Below, piece by piece: positions 9,301 through 20,977 of a stretch of DNA of 64,000 nt. The stretch lies in NCBI RefSeq assembly GCF_905475345.1, contig NC_066596.1, forward strand, positions 651,501 to 715,500. Direction: 5' to 3'. A program made the translations under genes and the position numbers. The notes under the pieces were generated by a model, which was not told where the DNA came from, searched no databases, and worked only from the letters and a program-made list of their open reading frames with translations. Position 1 is the stretch's first letter; each line of letters opens with the position of its first letter. The stretch comes from Vespula vulgaris. Lineage: Eukaryota > Arthropoda > Insecta > Hymenoptera > Vespidae.

Positions 9301-12300
9301 TGTAATACTAATATTTTTTATATAATAAATGTGTGCAAAGTTATAAAGAACACATTAGTTATATCAGGATAAAATGAAAAATAGTGGTAATATGCTTAGG
9401 AAATAAAAATTCATTAATAGATGATAAAATTTAATCTTCATACAATTTTTCTAAGTTCATTAATACATATATATGATTTTTTCAAAGATAAAACATACTT
9501 TGTATAGTAAAATGAAGAAATAATTTGTGGCTTCATATAATAGAAATATGCATGGATCTTTTGAAGATGAGTAGATAAAATACATCTAATATTTAAATAA
9601 CAATTCAATTTCTCAAAATTTTTTTGTATAAAGTGTTGTTTTTATAGTGGATTGTTAGATATTTTATAGATAAAACAACCAGAGCTTTGTACATATGTAT
9701 CCAATAATTTGATGCTACGATAACATTCTAACAATACAGACAGATTAGCATGCAGTATGTAGCAATTTGTGCATGTGTGTGTAAGGATGGTGAAGTTCTA
9801 CGCGAAGAAGATGAAGATTCAGAAGCAAGAGATAGTGAGGGTAGGATTCATAGGGAAGGGGGTATTGGGGATACTTCCTCAGAGTCTGGACATTCTGTTG
9901 ATCTACGTGGCTACCAAAGTGAATGTGAAGATCAGGTATTCATACAAGCAAACTATTCGTGTCTAATGCTTTTATCATGACATAATTATATATAAAAATT
10001 AATTTACAAAAATATACAATTGTGTATTACGTATATGTATGCATTTCAACGCGTGCATGTATGTGTGTATGTTTACATATATAACTCATATGGAGATAAA
10101 GTGACAATAATACAAAAGTTTAATAATATGTGTTTATTATTAACCAGAAGAAACATTGGAGAGTACTGAATTTCAGCAGATTGTTTTGCTTATTATTGTA
10201 TGTACTTTCATTATTGTTGATTTTTTTAGTAATATTTTTTGCATGACTATTCAATTATTCTTTTTTTTTTTTTCAGTTTATCTTTCTAACAAGTTTCATA
10301 TTTATTTACATCAGAATATACATAAGAAAAAAATATTTTGTATCTTTCATTGCAGCTTTAATATATGTATGTAACTTTTTATGAATAGGTGTCTTTAACA
10401 CTGGCAATATCAGTTTGACAAACGTATTTGTTGTATTCATATAGGTTTAGATATAAATGATTATAATTTATTAAGAAGTATAATACGATTTGTTTACAGA
10501 GTGATAGTGTTGATAGTCCAGCTGGTTCGAGACGATCATCAGAGCAGGTAATATTATATCAGCTTAGTATAGAACTTATATCTATAACAACGATGTTTAA
10601 AATATAGATCGACAGTCCAAAACCTACACTTCCTGTATGTGAGGAAGGTTTGCCACCTGGTTGGGGTATGCAAATAGCTCCCAATGGTCGTGTATTTTTT
10701 ATTGATCACAACGAAAGAGCAACAACATGGATTGATCCAAGAACAGGCAGACCAAGTTCTATACCTAATCACATTGCACCGTCAACTACGCCAAGAAGCG
10801 ATTTAGATCAACTTGGACCTCTTCCAGAAGGCTGGGAAGAAAGAGTACATACAGATGGACGAATATTTTTCATAGATCACAGTACGTTTTTACATCTTCA
10901 AGAAAAAAATATATTATATTAATCGTAATCTTCTCTTTTATAGACACTAGGACAACTCAATGGGAAGATCCGCGTATGTCCAATCCACAAATCGCTGGTC
11001 CAGTAAGTTTTAGAGACACAGTAATACATCGCAGTAACATATTTGTATAACTTGTTAAATTTATTTTGTATAGGCCGTACCGTACTCCAGAGATTACAAA
11101 CGTAAATATGAATATTTGAAGTCGCAGTTGAGAAAACCGGTAAGTTCAAATAAAGAATATTTAAATACGGTATGTCAATTAACAAAAATTTTCATTTCAG
11201 AACAATGTTCCTAATAAATTTGAAATAAAAGTTGGAAGGAACAACATATTGGAAGACTCATATCGTATCATAAGTTCTGTGAATAGAGTGGAGATTTTAA
11301 AAACAAAACTATGGGTAGAATTTGAAGGAGAAGTAGGTTTAGATTATGGAGGTCTCGCAAGAGAATGGTTTTTCCTTTTATCTAAAGAAATGTTCAATCC
11401 ATATTATGGCCTTTTCGAATATTCGGCTACGTGAGTAGTTTTAAAATCGAACGTTTATTTATTTGTCCTTATAATAACGTTATTTTGTTATTTCATTTAT
11501 GGTATGATGTAACAGAGACAACTATACTCTTCAAATTAATCCATTCTCCGGAGTATGCAACGAGGAACATTTGAATTACTTTAAATTTATTGGACGTATA
11601 GCTGGTATGGCAGTATATCATGGCAAACTTTTGGATGGTTAGTATATGTTTGTATTATTTATTTATACATACATATATATATATATATATTTCTTCATAC
11701 ATTGTACTGTCATTCTTCTTAGCATTCTTTATTCGACCATTTTATAAAATGATGTTGGGAAAGCCTATTGACTTGAAAGATATGGAAAGTGTCGATTCTG
11801 AGTACTATAATTCGTTGTTATGGATCAAAGAGAACGATCCAAGTGAATTGGAACTTACATTTTCCGTTGACGAAGAAAGCTTTGGGCATACTTCACAGAG
11901 AGAGCTTAAGCCAGATGGTGCTAATATATCATTAACGGACGAAAACAAAGATGAGTATATAAGTTTAGTTATTCAATGGAGATTTGTATCACGCGTGCAA
12001 GAACAAATGAACGCATTCTTAGAAGGATTTAATGCATTAATACCACCAACGCTAGTGAAAATATTCGACGAACATGAATTGGAATTACTGATGTGTGGTA
12101 TCCAACATATTGATGTAAAAGACTGGAAGCAAAATACATTATACAAAGGAGATTATCATGCAAATCATATTGTAGTTCAATGGTTTTGGAGAGTCGTTCT
12201 TTCGTTTACCAATGAAATGAGATCGAGACTTTTACAATTTGTGACTGGTACTTCGCGGGTTCCAATGAACGGTTTCAAAGAACTTTATGGAAGCAATGGA

Positions 12301-12696
12301 CCACAATTATTTACGATTGAAAAGTGGGGTACACCGGATAATTATCCAAGAGCACATACTTGGTAAGTACATAATTTCTATGTGTATTGTTCAATTCAAT
12401 GAATGAATTGAAATTTCGAAATTTCAAAAAAAGAAAAAAAAAGAAAGGTTTCGTATACTTTATAAATAATATTGAAGTTGAAAAGAATTTTAGTTATGAC
12501 AAATAAAAACTTCTAAGGTTAACTGATCGCACAGAATTAATGAAACGTCTGAAGATTTATAAAGATAACTATAGCCAAATTGTATTTTTGCAGTTTTAAC
12601 CGTATTGACCTTCCACCTTACGAAAGTTATCAACAGCTCAGGGATAAGTTAATAAAAGCTATTGAAGGTTCTCAAGGTTTTGCTGGAGTCGATTAG
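6210..12696 (+). CDS. Nedd4: E3 ubiquitin-protein ligase Nedd4 (C2-WW3-HECT), complete
   Basis: Joined exons 6210-6362, 7890-8090, 8173-8333, 8572-8725, 8784-8902, 8971-9097, 9786-9935, 10500-10547, 10608-10881, 10944-11002, 11074-11139, 11201-11430, 11516-11637, 11723-12362 and 12594-12696 give 868 residues, normal for the family. The enzyme takes ubiquitin from an E2 as a thioester and passes it to membrane-protein substrates bound by PPxY motifs. The C2 domain (about 60-170) keeps Ca2+-loop aspartates (FGASDPYV, DENRLTRDDF) for membrane recruitment. WW domains lie at about 231-262, 386-418 and 442-474. HECT (about 520-868) ends in HTCFNRIDLPPY with catalytic Cys835 and a C-terminal GFAGVD like other Nedd4 proteins. 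All joins are GT-AG and in phase. Only the start of exon 7 is uncertain. No frameshift or missing key residue is seen. A second first exon at 7250 gives a shorter form. Confidence 0.97.
7250..7306 (+). CDS. Nedd4: Nedd4 exon 1b (alternative short N-terminus)
   Basis: Nineteen codons, MAEENVYGYKPTAGIDGDS, followed by the strong donor GTACGT, phase 0. The 5' flank (about 6830-7249) is a less AT-rich stretch that could hold a second promoter. Splicing to 7890 gives RDEGTRKL right after the peptide, about 836 residues in total. It is too short to appear as an open frame; donor, phase and position support it, transcripts would settle it. Confidence 0.72.
7890..8090 (+). CDS. Nedd4: Nedd4 exon 2 (C2, first half)
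   Basis: Acceptor ATATTTAG, donor GTAAGT, 67 codons, phase 0 at both ends. Encodes RDEGTRKLRLKVIAGHHLAK through FGASDPYVRVDL to NPIWEEEFIFR, the typical first strands and calcium loop of a Nedd4 C2 domain. Confidence 0.95.
8173..8333 (+). CDS. Nedd4: Nedd4 exon 3 (C2, second half)
   Basis: Acceptor TTTATCCAG, donor GTAGGG; ends in phase 2. Encodes VKPVDHKLVLQVFDENRLTR and DDFLGMVELTL, the second calcium loop, and ends LRPR. Confidence 0.94.
8572..8725 (+). CDS. Nedd4: Nedd4 exon 4 (C2 end and acidic linker)
   Basis: Acceptor ATTCCAG, donor GTATGT. Reads SRVKGTLEIYHAYIS, the last C2 strand, then an acidic linker with DGDASDSGGWELV. An AG three bases further in breaks the frame, so 8572 is preferred. 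Confidence 0.92.
8784..8902 (+). CDS. Nedd4: Nedd4 exon 5 (WW1)
   Basis: Acceptor TTCTTACAG, donor GTATGT. Encodes LPPGWEERQDANGRTYYVNH and ends FTQWERPTD: a complete WW domain with both tryptophans and the YYVNH core. Confidence 0.96.
8971..9097 (+). CDS. Nedd4: Nedd4 exon 6 (linker)
   Basis: Acceptor GTTTTACAG, donor GTAATT, phase 0 end. Encodes TEFQRRFHISADEENRH and ends SSVINQ, a known kind of linker after WW1 in this family. Confidence 0.92.
9786..9935 (+). CDS. Nedd4: Nedd4 exon 7 (acidic linker; start uncertain)
   Basis: Fifty codons, DGEVLREEDEDSEARDSEGR and ending YQSECEDQ, donor GTATTC. The frame is clearly coding-like, but the acceptor TGTGTAAG has a poor pyrimidine tract. A second in-frame acceptor GCATGCAG would start the exon at 9756, adding ten residues (YVAICACVCK). 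Both keep phase, and the exon may be skipped in some transcripts. Confidence 0.75.
10500..10547 (+). CDS. Nedd4: Nedd4 exon 8 (48-base microexon)
   Basis: Acceptor TTGTTTACAG, donor GTAATA, exactly 16 codons (SDSVDSPAGSRRSSEQ), phase 0. A short Ser/Arg-rich cassette, suitable for optional inclusion. Confidence 0.85.
10608..10881 (+). CDS. Nedd4: Nedd4 exon 9 (WW2 and most of WW3)
   Basis: Acceptor AAATATAG, donor GTACGT, ends in phase 1. Holds LPPGWGMQIAPNGRVFFIDH with TTWIDPR (WW2), a linker, and LPEGWEERVHTDGRIFFIDH (start of WW3). Confidence 0.96.
10944..11002 (+). CDS. Nedd4: Nedd4 exon 10 (end of WW3)
   Basis: Acceptor CTTTTATAG, donor GTAAGT. Completes WW3 with NTRTTQWEDPRMSNPQ. An intron splitting the WW domain after IDH is expected here. 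Confidence 0.95.
11074..11139 (+). CDS. Nedd4: Nedd4 exon 11 (WW-HECT linker)
   Basis: Acceptor TTTGTATAG, donor GTAAGT, 22 codons. Reads AVPYSRDYKRKYEYLKSQL, the conserved helix before the HECT domain that contributes to autoinhibition in Nedd4 ligases. Confidence 0.95.
11201..11430 (+). CDS. Nedd4: Nedd4 exon 12 (HECT N-lobe start)
   Basis: Acceptor TCATTTCAG, donor GTGAGT. Encodes FEIKVGRNNILEDSYRIIS and VGLDYGGLAREWFFLLSKEM, HECT signature sequences. Confidence 0.97.
11516..11637 (+). CDS. Nedd4: Nedd4 exon 13 (HECT N-lobe)
   Basis: Acceptor GTAACAG, donor GTTAGT (non-consensus third base). Encodes DNYTLQINPFSGVCNEEHLN and FKFIGRIAGMAVYHGKLLD. Confidence 0.96.
11723..12362 (+). CDS. Nedd4: Nedd4 exon 14 (HECT core, E2-binding region)
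   Basis: Acceptor TCTTCTTAG, donor GTAAGT. From FFIRPFYKMMLGKPIDLKDM through VQEQMNAFLEGFNALIP and VVQWFWRVVLSF to PRAHT. It ends with TG, the first two bases of the catalytic Cys codon. An open frame starts in the upstream intron at 11620, but the true exon begins at 11723. Confidence 0.97.
12594..12696 (+). CDS. Nedd4: Nedd4 exon 15 (catalytic Cys and C-terminus)
   Basis: Acceptor TATTTTTGCAG. The first base T completes TG|T, the thioester-forming Cys835 in HTCFNRIDLPPY. It ends EGSQGFAGVD and a TAG at 12694-12696, as in other Nedd4 proteins. Confidence 0.97.
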
Positions 12697-13600
12697 CACG
12701 AAATACCCCTATTCATGCTGATTCTGTAATATAATATACATATGTATATATATATAACACGCATAAGTACACAGCGATGTATATCGACTTGACATTATTG
12801 ACTATTTAACACGATTAATATTTTCCTGCACTATGAAATTTTAGTTGTGTCTTGAATAAGACAACGAGATACAGTATAAAGTATATACATTGCTTAGCTT
12901 TTACGAACGACATGGACAAAATTTGAAACATATTATTTTCTATAAAGTATATTTTCCCATTGGCGAAATTTTGCATGATTTGAAATGCATATGACGTGTA
13001 ATAACTAATGACCGTGTTTGTTCGTTCAGTAATAGAGAAAGTTTTAGTCTTTATCAATACAAGTATTTCAACAAGTTTATTTTAAGATAAATACGGCCCG
13101 GCTACTATACGATGGAAAATAATAGTGTGATATTAATTTTGTAAATAAATTTATAATAAGATAATTAATGTATTAGGTAAGCTGTCAATCGCTAAATTAT
13201 GTGAGCATTTAAAAAGGAGGGAAACATTAGAAAAGCCAGTCCAACTTTTAGTAGATTGATTTCGTTGAGAATCGTTAATTTTCTTTTTAATTCGTTAAAT
13301 TAACAGTAACATTATTCGGTCATGAGTAGTATATAGTCATATTCTTATAAAGTGAAGCTATATACAATTAATAAATGTGAAAAGTTCAAATACGAATGTA
13401 CAGAAAAAAGCAGGAAGGCTAGAATAATTTTTATTAAAGATGCAATTAGAAAGAAATTTAGACAAAATCGTATAATTAAAAAATGACGAAGATTTAAAAG
13501 TTATATTGAGTTGTGATTTTAGTAATACATGTCATTTTGCAATTTTATGTTTTATAGAAGATGACATATAGATAATTTGACCTTATATTTCAAATGTATA
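12697..13600 (+). other. Nedd4 3' UTR and downstream
   Basis: AT-rich with no coding frame. AATAAA at 13144-13149 is the first good poly(A) signal, about 450 bases after the stop. Other A-rich hexamers follow near 13370, so longer 3' ends are possible. Confidence 0.55.
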
Positions 13601-15740
13601 ACACGTACTACTTAAAACACATAGCACGTTAAAATATTACGTAGCACATAATTATAATATTAATATTTTGCTTTGTATCTCGTTCTTTTTAATAATGTTA
13701 GCAGTAAACACAATTAATGTTTACTCGATTAGTTGATTGTACATAATTTATAGTATAATTAAGGTACAAGATATATGGCAAAACTACATTAAAACTTTTA
13801 ACTGTTTGTAAACGTCGACAATATTCTAAAGGAACAGACAATTGATTTTATCAAAAATGAAATGAATATATAATATTATCGCCGATGCACTAGAATCAGC
13901 AATAATGGCAAGTTAAGCGTTGTGGATAAATGCCTACTCTGTATTATAATACGTATCCATAGAGTATAATAAGTATCCTAGCAGATATTTAATATACGAA
14001 GTTGACTACACATTCCATCCTATTTGTACAGCTTATTTTTTTTAAATGAATACGTCCCGTTTAGATGATAAACATCCTTATGTAACAACGTAACATTTTG
14101 TGGCCTTAAATTCTGATTATGATATTTCTTATCGTAGTACATTTCTGGTTATAAACGTTAAATTTGTATTACTGTAAAGAATAAGAATCGTTTAATCTAA
14201 TTGAATATATCCGTTTGAGATATTATTTTCAACTGCGTCTGGCAAAGAGAGATATCGTGCATTACTGTGAACGTGTGAATTTAAATCGTCATTAATAGAT
14301 CGTCGATGATTATCATCTTCATAGGTGTTACAATTAAAAAGTAACAATCCTGTAATAAATCATACATAACGTTGAACGTTTGAATTTAATTCTAAATATA
14401 AAACAGTATTATTTCTTATATGGATAACAATATCTTGATTTTACGAATCCATTGAGAAAAGAAAAATCACGACGATCACTCCTTAATATTAATTATACTC
14501 GATTTATTGTAATCGATCGAGTATGATATTAAAATTATACATTTTTTTTTTATTTATATATATTAACATCTAATAAAATCGTAAATACGAAATGGATCGT
14601 TATAAATATTACGACAGTAATGCATGGATATTTCATTGCTGTAAACGTTAAAGATTATTATATTTATGTAAGGTATATCATATAATCGTATTAATGTATA
14701 TATCGTAGTCTCATATAAGCAGTCTTATTCAGAGTATAGCATTTTTTTAAAGAAATCCCGCAGATAGATGTAAGCTAGAAGTTTTGTTCAGTCCATTCGA
14801 CTTAAAAGGGCGTTTTCAATGGCTATTTTAGCTGTCACGAGTTTGTTAATGTTTATTTGTTTCTCCTTTTCTTTTTTAGCAAAATTTTTACCGACGAAGC
14901 TTTGACCAAAAAAAATATTAAAAAAAAATAAAAAGAAAAAAGAAGAAAAAAAAAACTAAAACAAAAAGGATAATCCAAGCTTTGACGTTTACTTTGTATT
15001 AAGAAAAAAAAAAAAATTTTAAAAAAAAGCTAAAAAAAAAAGGAAAAAAAAAGAGGAAGTGAGAAAAATCGTAACTGAAGAAAAATAATCGATAAAATAA
15101 TTATCATTTATTGTTATTATTATTGTTTGTCTAATCGATATAGCCATATTCAATATGGTCATGTGTATTCTTAAGAAAAAAGGAGACAACTTTTTTCTTA
15201 ATATAAGGCAGGTTCGATATTTCATACATAATAGATACAACAGACACAACTACACAATTTATTTACATTCTTACGTGCATACGTCGGCTGAAAAGTACGA
15301 CTTAATCGAAATGACACTTGTATTCCTTTATTATTTCATATGTAAATATAAAGAAAAAGAAAGAAAAAAAAATATATTGAAAGAAATACGACGCTGTAAT
15401 ATATTAATTATTAATTATTATTAAAAACACTTATACGATATCTCTTCACTTTACTTGTAATTAAAGGATTATTAATACTAATGTGCTTGTAAGACCATAT
15501 GTTACGATGAGGTAGACGATAATTAACACAGAACATTTGGGCATAAATATCAGGAAGAACGAGAGACGAACGAAGAGAGGATTGAACATCTAGACAATGG
15601 TGTATAATTAATGAATTAATTAAATAATTAATCGAATTAAGGATTAAGAAAAAAATCTTATGTTCTTATAACGATATTATGGAAGAATCAGACTATATAT
15701 GCAAATAAATTATATCAAAAAGTTACACGATATCGTTGAG
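13601..15740. other. AT-rich intergenic or intronic DNA
   Basis: No coding frame, RNA gene or repeat recognised. A-tract-rich stretch at about 14908-15070. The open frames here are short and of AT-biased composition. Confidence 0.6.
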
Positions 15741-16900
15741 CCTATAATTTATTATTTCTCGGAAAATAAGGGAAGGATGAAAGTTGACAAAAGGATCGTT
15801 TGAAATTTGGCGCGATTCGAACGTCGGCTACTACGTCATCGTTTCGACTATCCCATAGTACCAACGGAGGACGCGAGATGTCGGTACGGGCGGGCACATC
15901 CGCAGAATCAAAAAAGACAGCTGGGAAGCGTAACATCACACATCGATTCGGTGGCCCTTCGGAGGTTGAAAAACTTTTTCGTAAGCGTGTCGAAGACCGG
16001 CGGGAGCCCCGAACGAACGAACGAACGAACGAACGAACGGACGGACGGACGGAACGAAGCGTTTAACGTCTTCGTCAATTAAACGTGTATTATTTATCTT
16101 ATCCATCGAGAAACGTCGTTGTTGTCGTCGTCCTCTCTCTCTCTCTACTTGCGTTTCGTGTTCGACGACGAGTCCAACGATCGCGGGAGGAACGAAAAGG
16201 ACGAACGTAATAGGAGAGAGAAAACGAAAAGGACGAAAAGAAAAAAGAAAGAAAGTACAAGATAAAAAGAGTGAGAGAAAAACAGAGAGAGAGAGAGAGA
16301 GTGAAAGAAAGATAGTGTGTGTGAAAGAGAAAGAAAAAAAAAGAAAGAATGAGATAGAAAGAGATAGATAATATAGAACGAAAGATAGAGAGAGAGAGAG
16401 AGAAAATTTTAGTGTGATTCAGAAAGAAGATAGAAAAAGAGAGAACTAAAAGTGTTGACGGTAATAGTGAACGATGATAGTGACGGTGTTTCGAAAGCCG
16501 GCTTGAAGGACGAGGACGTCGAGGGTGGCAGTGGCAGTGGCAGTGTAGAACGAATAAAAAAAGAAGAAAACAAAAAAGAAGAAAATAAAGGAGCCATGTG
16601 CCGATAAGAAGAAGAATAAGAAGAAGAAAGAAGCAGCGAACGCGAGCGTCGATGTTATGCAGTCTTTCTTACCGTCACGAAGAGTAGACACGAGCCTACT
16701 CGTTCAACCCTCTTTTCAAGGCTCCACCGACGACGAGCCACGTCGCCGAGGGAAGCTATCCTGCATGTTACTGCTGCCGTGGAGGTCACTGCATTGCGGT
16801 CAGTACAACGAACTTTGACACCGTTCCTTCTCGACTCTTTTACACCCTTGACACACGAGATGCATCGTGTTTCTTTATCATATACATATGTTTGCATTTA
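15741..16900. promoter_or_regulatory. CpG-containing, purine-rich island (possible promoter / 5' leader)
   Basis: GC content rises sharply and CG dinucleotides are frequent (GCGCGATTCGAACGTCGG near 15810). A tandem GAAC then GGAC tetranucleotide run covers 16010-16050. From 16180 to 16650 the plus strand is almost pure purine, like a long untranslated leader. It then leads into the candidate coding exon at 16657. This looks like the first exon of a plus-strand gene with large introns, but no downstream exon could be joined. Confidence 0.4.
16657..16798 (+). CDS. Candidate first coding exon, unrecognised
   Basis: ATG at 16657 opens a frame reading MQSFLPSRRVDTSLLVQPSF and later RRRGKLSCMLLLPWRSLHC, then a possible donor GTCAGT at 16799 (exon end in phase 1). 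Without splicing it stops after 53 codons. Composition is balanced and unlike the low-complexity frames around it, and it sits at the end of a CpG-rich leader. I recognise no family. It could equally be an upstream ORF or chance. Confidence 0.27.
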
Positions 16901-16922
16901 GTACAATCGTTTTTACTAAACA

Positions 16923-17650
16923 AATATATATATATATATATATATATAACGAGTATATATGAGTATATATATATGTATATATTTCTCTTTTTTTTTCTTT
17001 TTTTTTTTATTTCTCTTTTATACACAGATTCACAAACGCACGCATACGTTCACGTATACGTACACACATACGCGCGCGCGTTGAACGAACCGAACTTCCG
17101 TCTCTCTCAGTCCTTCATTTTTTTTTCCGGTCAAACGATACGACCCTCATAGGGTTTGTTACCCTCTCAACGAGTGGCAGGACTATCGCGTGTACTTTTC
17201 AAGGAAGACACTTTCTCTAGAATTCGCTATGGTCTTCAAAAATGTATGTACATACGTGATTCTCGGAATATATCGTTAATTTCGTCGTTCTATTTCGAAA
17301 GAACGCTAAGTGTTGCAAAAGTTATCACGTAAGATTTTCCGAGTATTTTATGCATATTCGAAAAGATTTCGAGTGCATTCGATTCGTTCGTCCCTTCCTT
17401 CCCTTATTTCCTTCCCTCTCTTTTTCTTTTCTTTCCTTTTTCTTTCCTTTTTCTTCTTTTCGTGTTTTACGAACGCGACGACGAGATCATTAACGTTAAT
17501 AATCGTATATTCGGTCGTTAGTGAAAAACGAGGAAAGGTGATTGGACGTTTCGAATTTAGTCGTTACAGTCGACAGTCGTATGTTTTTCCCTCTTCCATT
17601 TTTTTTTGTTCGTTTTACGAACTCAATACATGTGCAGAAAAAGAGAGATA
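16923..17650. repeat. TA microsatellite and pyrimidine-rich stretch
   Basis: TA repeats at 16923-16948 and nearby, then T/C-rich runs at 16983-17020 and 17390-17460. Between them, 17160-17320 is of ordinary composition. Open frames here are products of low complexity. Confidence 0.6.
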
Positions 17651-17654
17651 GAGG

Positions 17655-17728
<74 letters not shown>
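17651..17728 (+). repeat. (GA)n microsatellite
   Basis: About 75 bases of almost perfect GA dinucleotides, preceded by interrupted GA/GATA. Confidence 0.95.
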
Positions 17729-17730
<2 letters not shown>

Positions 17731-17739
17731 AGAGAAAGA

Positions 17740-19414
17740 AAAGAACATATAGGTTTATCGTATGAAAATGGATAGCGAGATGTATCTTTACGCGAAAAGG
17801 TTAGGAAACTCGGTCACGTGAGTTACGTTTTAAATCGAAATTTTTATTCTCGAATTTTATTCGATGAAATCGAGATACGCATTATTTCATTGATGATTCA
17901 ATTTTGTTTAATCTAGAGAGAAAAAGAGAGAGGGTGGGGGGAGAGAGAGAAACGAGTTATATGATTTTAAACGAATGGAAGAATCTTTGCTGGATTTCTA
18001 AACGTTTTGAGAGATAGAGGAAAAAGAGTGAACGAACACACACGTATGTGTGTGTATCTGTATATCTGTGAGAGAGATGGTGAATGTGTGTGTGTGTGTG
18101 GGAGAGAGAGAGAGAGTCGATGACGATCAAATCGCCATATAAATCTTATTAAAATAATAAGTAATTTGATCAGAGTACTGAGAGTGGTAGAACGAAGTAG
18201 GTTGAAAAGGGGATAGTAGGAAGAAGGGTGTGGAAGGAGAAGAGTGTACAGAGAATCATATATACGACGAAATGATTAATGTTTGTAAACTGGTTTCTAA
18301 AATACAAGCGCGTACGTGCACACGAGATTCAACGAAATTAGAATTAATTTTCCATTCGTTGAAACACGCGCTTAGTACGATTGATATTTGAACGTTTGAA
18401 ATATTTTCACTCGTAATACGTAAACGTGATCTACGTATTACGTATATGTATATGTATATAGAAATATTTTATGTGGGTATATGTGTGTGTTTAAAAACTC
18501 AACTTGATTGTATAACTTGGTTGATTGTATTTAATAGATATAATTTTTGGGTTTGATATTAAATGAAATATAGAAAAAAATAGAGAGGTTAGAGAAGCAT
18601 GGTATAATGGGTTTATTTGTATTTAATAGGTTCAATTTAATAGGAGATTATTTAGAAAGAGATGTATTACGTTAAAGTCGATACTTTGTGCTTTAAAACG
18701 AATAAATTCGTCCGTTAAAATAATAAATATTTACAAAAACACACACACACATACGTTTATTTATTTATTTCAAATAAAAAATATTGCATCGAAAAATTAT
18801 TTATCTTTTTTATTTTATATTTTATTTTTCTTTTTAATTAAAGTATTAAAGTTTAATAAATATGATTTTAAATGAAAAATATTATACATTATGGTAATTA
18901 TATTATATTACTATGGTAATTATATTACCATAATGTGAAATAGATTTTAAAAGTTAAAAAATAATTATTTAAAGATTAATTTAAATATGTTATTTAAAAA
19001 TTATTTTAAAATTTGGACATCAGCATTATCAAAGTTTTGTGGATTGAATTTGAAACTACATTTTTATATATTTCTAATATATAATTTTTAAAAAATAAAA
19101 AACAAACTAAATGATATTTAAAAAACATACAAAAACCCTTTCAGTATTTTTTGAGAATATTTTATTAAGGTAAATTTAAACTAAATGATATATAGATAAA
19201 CTTTTTTGAAACATTTTAAAAATATATTTAAAAATATTTAAAGAATATACTTGAGGTATATTATTTTTATTGTACGATCAACGCTTCTGTTTTATATCAA
19301 TTTCAAGATTCTTTATTTTTTAAAGCGAATTGGGAATTAATATATTAACATTTTTTTGCAACATATTATGTGTTTAATTTCTGTTAGTATTCACTTTATT
19401 TTATTTTTTGGATT

Positions 19415-19462
<48 letters not shown>

Positions 19463-20860
19463 AGTGATTTAGGAGAAAAATATACATTTGTCGAAATACA
19501 TTTGTTTAGTTACTATTTTAGTAATATTATAAATTTTTATTTTTTCACTTTTTAAGTTGCATATATAAATTTTAATGCACACATTATTCGTGGTTTAGAT
19601 TATATGTATATATTCTTTTTCTAAAGTTGAATTTATTTATGTAGAGTGTACCTATTCGATATTTAAACGTTGATTGAATTACAATATTGAGAATATAATT
19701 TTTCAATGACCAAATATTTTTTAAGCTGTTTATATATTTTTAAAGAGGTTACGAATGTATTATATATTTATTTATTTAAGTATACAAATATAATATAAAA
19801 GGAACATAAATTTATAAATGTGCGAGCATTTATTCTAATATTATTTTTTGTTTTAAATATTGTTAAAATTTTGTTTAGATATGTAAAAAAAATTAATTCA
19901 TTGCACATTTATTTATCTTTCTATTTCTCTCTTTTTTTTTTAATGCTATAATAATTTTTTTATTTCTTATTTTATAAATTTTATAAATTTAATTTTTAAT
20001 ATTTTATCCTCATATTTAATTTAAACAATTATGAAATTCATTATTAAAAGAAGTATCTGAATAAAAAGATTAGAATAATGAAAAAAAATGCATACATAGA
20101 TACATATTTCGAAATTACTCGATCTTTTGTTAATTCTACTTGGTATATTTTATATTCCATTGTGTACACACACATTCGAAAAGCAAGTTTAAAAATTCTT
20201 TAATCCGTTAATCGAAGAGGCCGAGTTAACACGTTACGAAGATTTAACTTCTTTCGTGATAAAGAATAAGTAAATAATTTGTTTTTTATTCCTATTAAAA
20301 AGCATTATACTTTCTAATTTTTCAGTTCAGGATTCAATAATTTATCCAAAGTTTCCTATCTCCATTTACTTTTATTCGAAACAAATTTCCTACATTCACG
20401 TTAACCCATCGATAATTTCCACGGCTAACGGGTTAAATTAAGTACAAGTGATCACGTTATTCTGGTGCTCGTTATTCTAACGTCTCTTTTTGTCTTCTTT
20501 TCTTTTTCTTCTCTTTAGGCATTCCTTTGAATAACGAGCTACGAAATTCGTTGAATTAAGTGCATTTAATCACGTTATATTGTCATTATTTTAATCTCTT
20601 TTTAAAATCTACTTTTCTTTTTTAATAATGAATGTTACGTCTTATGTTTGTAGCAAGTATTACGCAAAGTATTGAAGATTTTCAAAATGAAACTTGTAAT
20701 TTGTGTGATACGAATTGATGGATACTTTCATTTATATGTGTGAGTGTTAATATCGAGACGTTATTAGCACGGAAAGGTCAATTCAATCTGTTCGGTGTTA
20801 TATTTCTTATTTATTACCGAAAGATTTTTTGATCACAAAAGTGGGAGTAAATAAATGTAA
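17740..20860. other. AT-rich non-coding stretch
   Basis: GA/GT microsatellites at about 17920-18115, a hairpin at 18885-18945, and a TA run at 19419-19461. Otherwise AT-rich sequence with no frame, RNA gene or recognised transposon. Confidence 0.6.
18885..18945. repeat. Inverted repeat / hairpin
   Basis: ACATTATGGTAAT on the left pairs with ATTACCATAATGT on the right (13 bases), with the unit ATGGTAATTATATTA also directly repeated in between. It could form a cruciform; no gene context. Confidence 0.6.
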
Positions 20861-20919
20861 GTGGGAGTGATATTAGGAGTAGTGGGACCTGAGATATTAG
20901 GACAACTGGAGTTCTGTAT

Positions 20920-20927
20920 ACATATAC

Positions 20928-20977
<50 letters not shown>

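Noticed and set aside
11620..11722. ATG at 11620 as the start of a separate 248-codon protein
   Set aside because: It starts in Nedd4 exon 13 and intron 13; the segment from 11723 continues the HECT domain in frame after splicing.
15800..16082. Overlapping 88- and 91-codon frames rich in Thr-Asn-Glu-Arg
   Set aside because: The C-terminal parts read a GAAC/GGAC tetranucleotide array, and two frames are open at once; composition reflects a CpG island.
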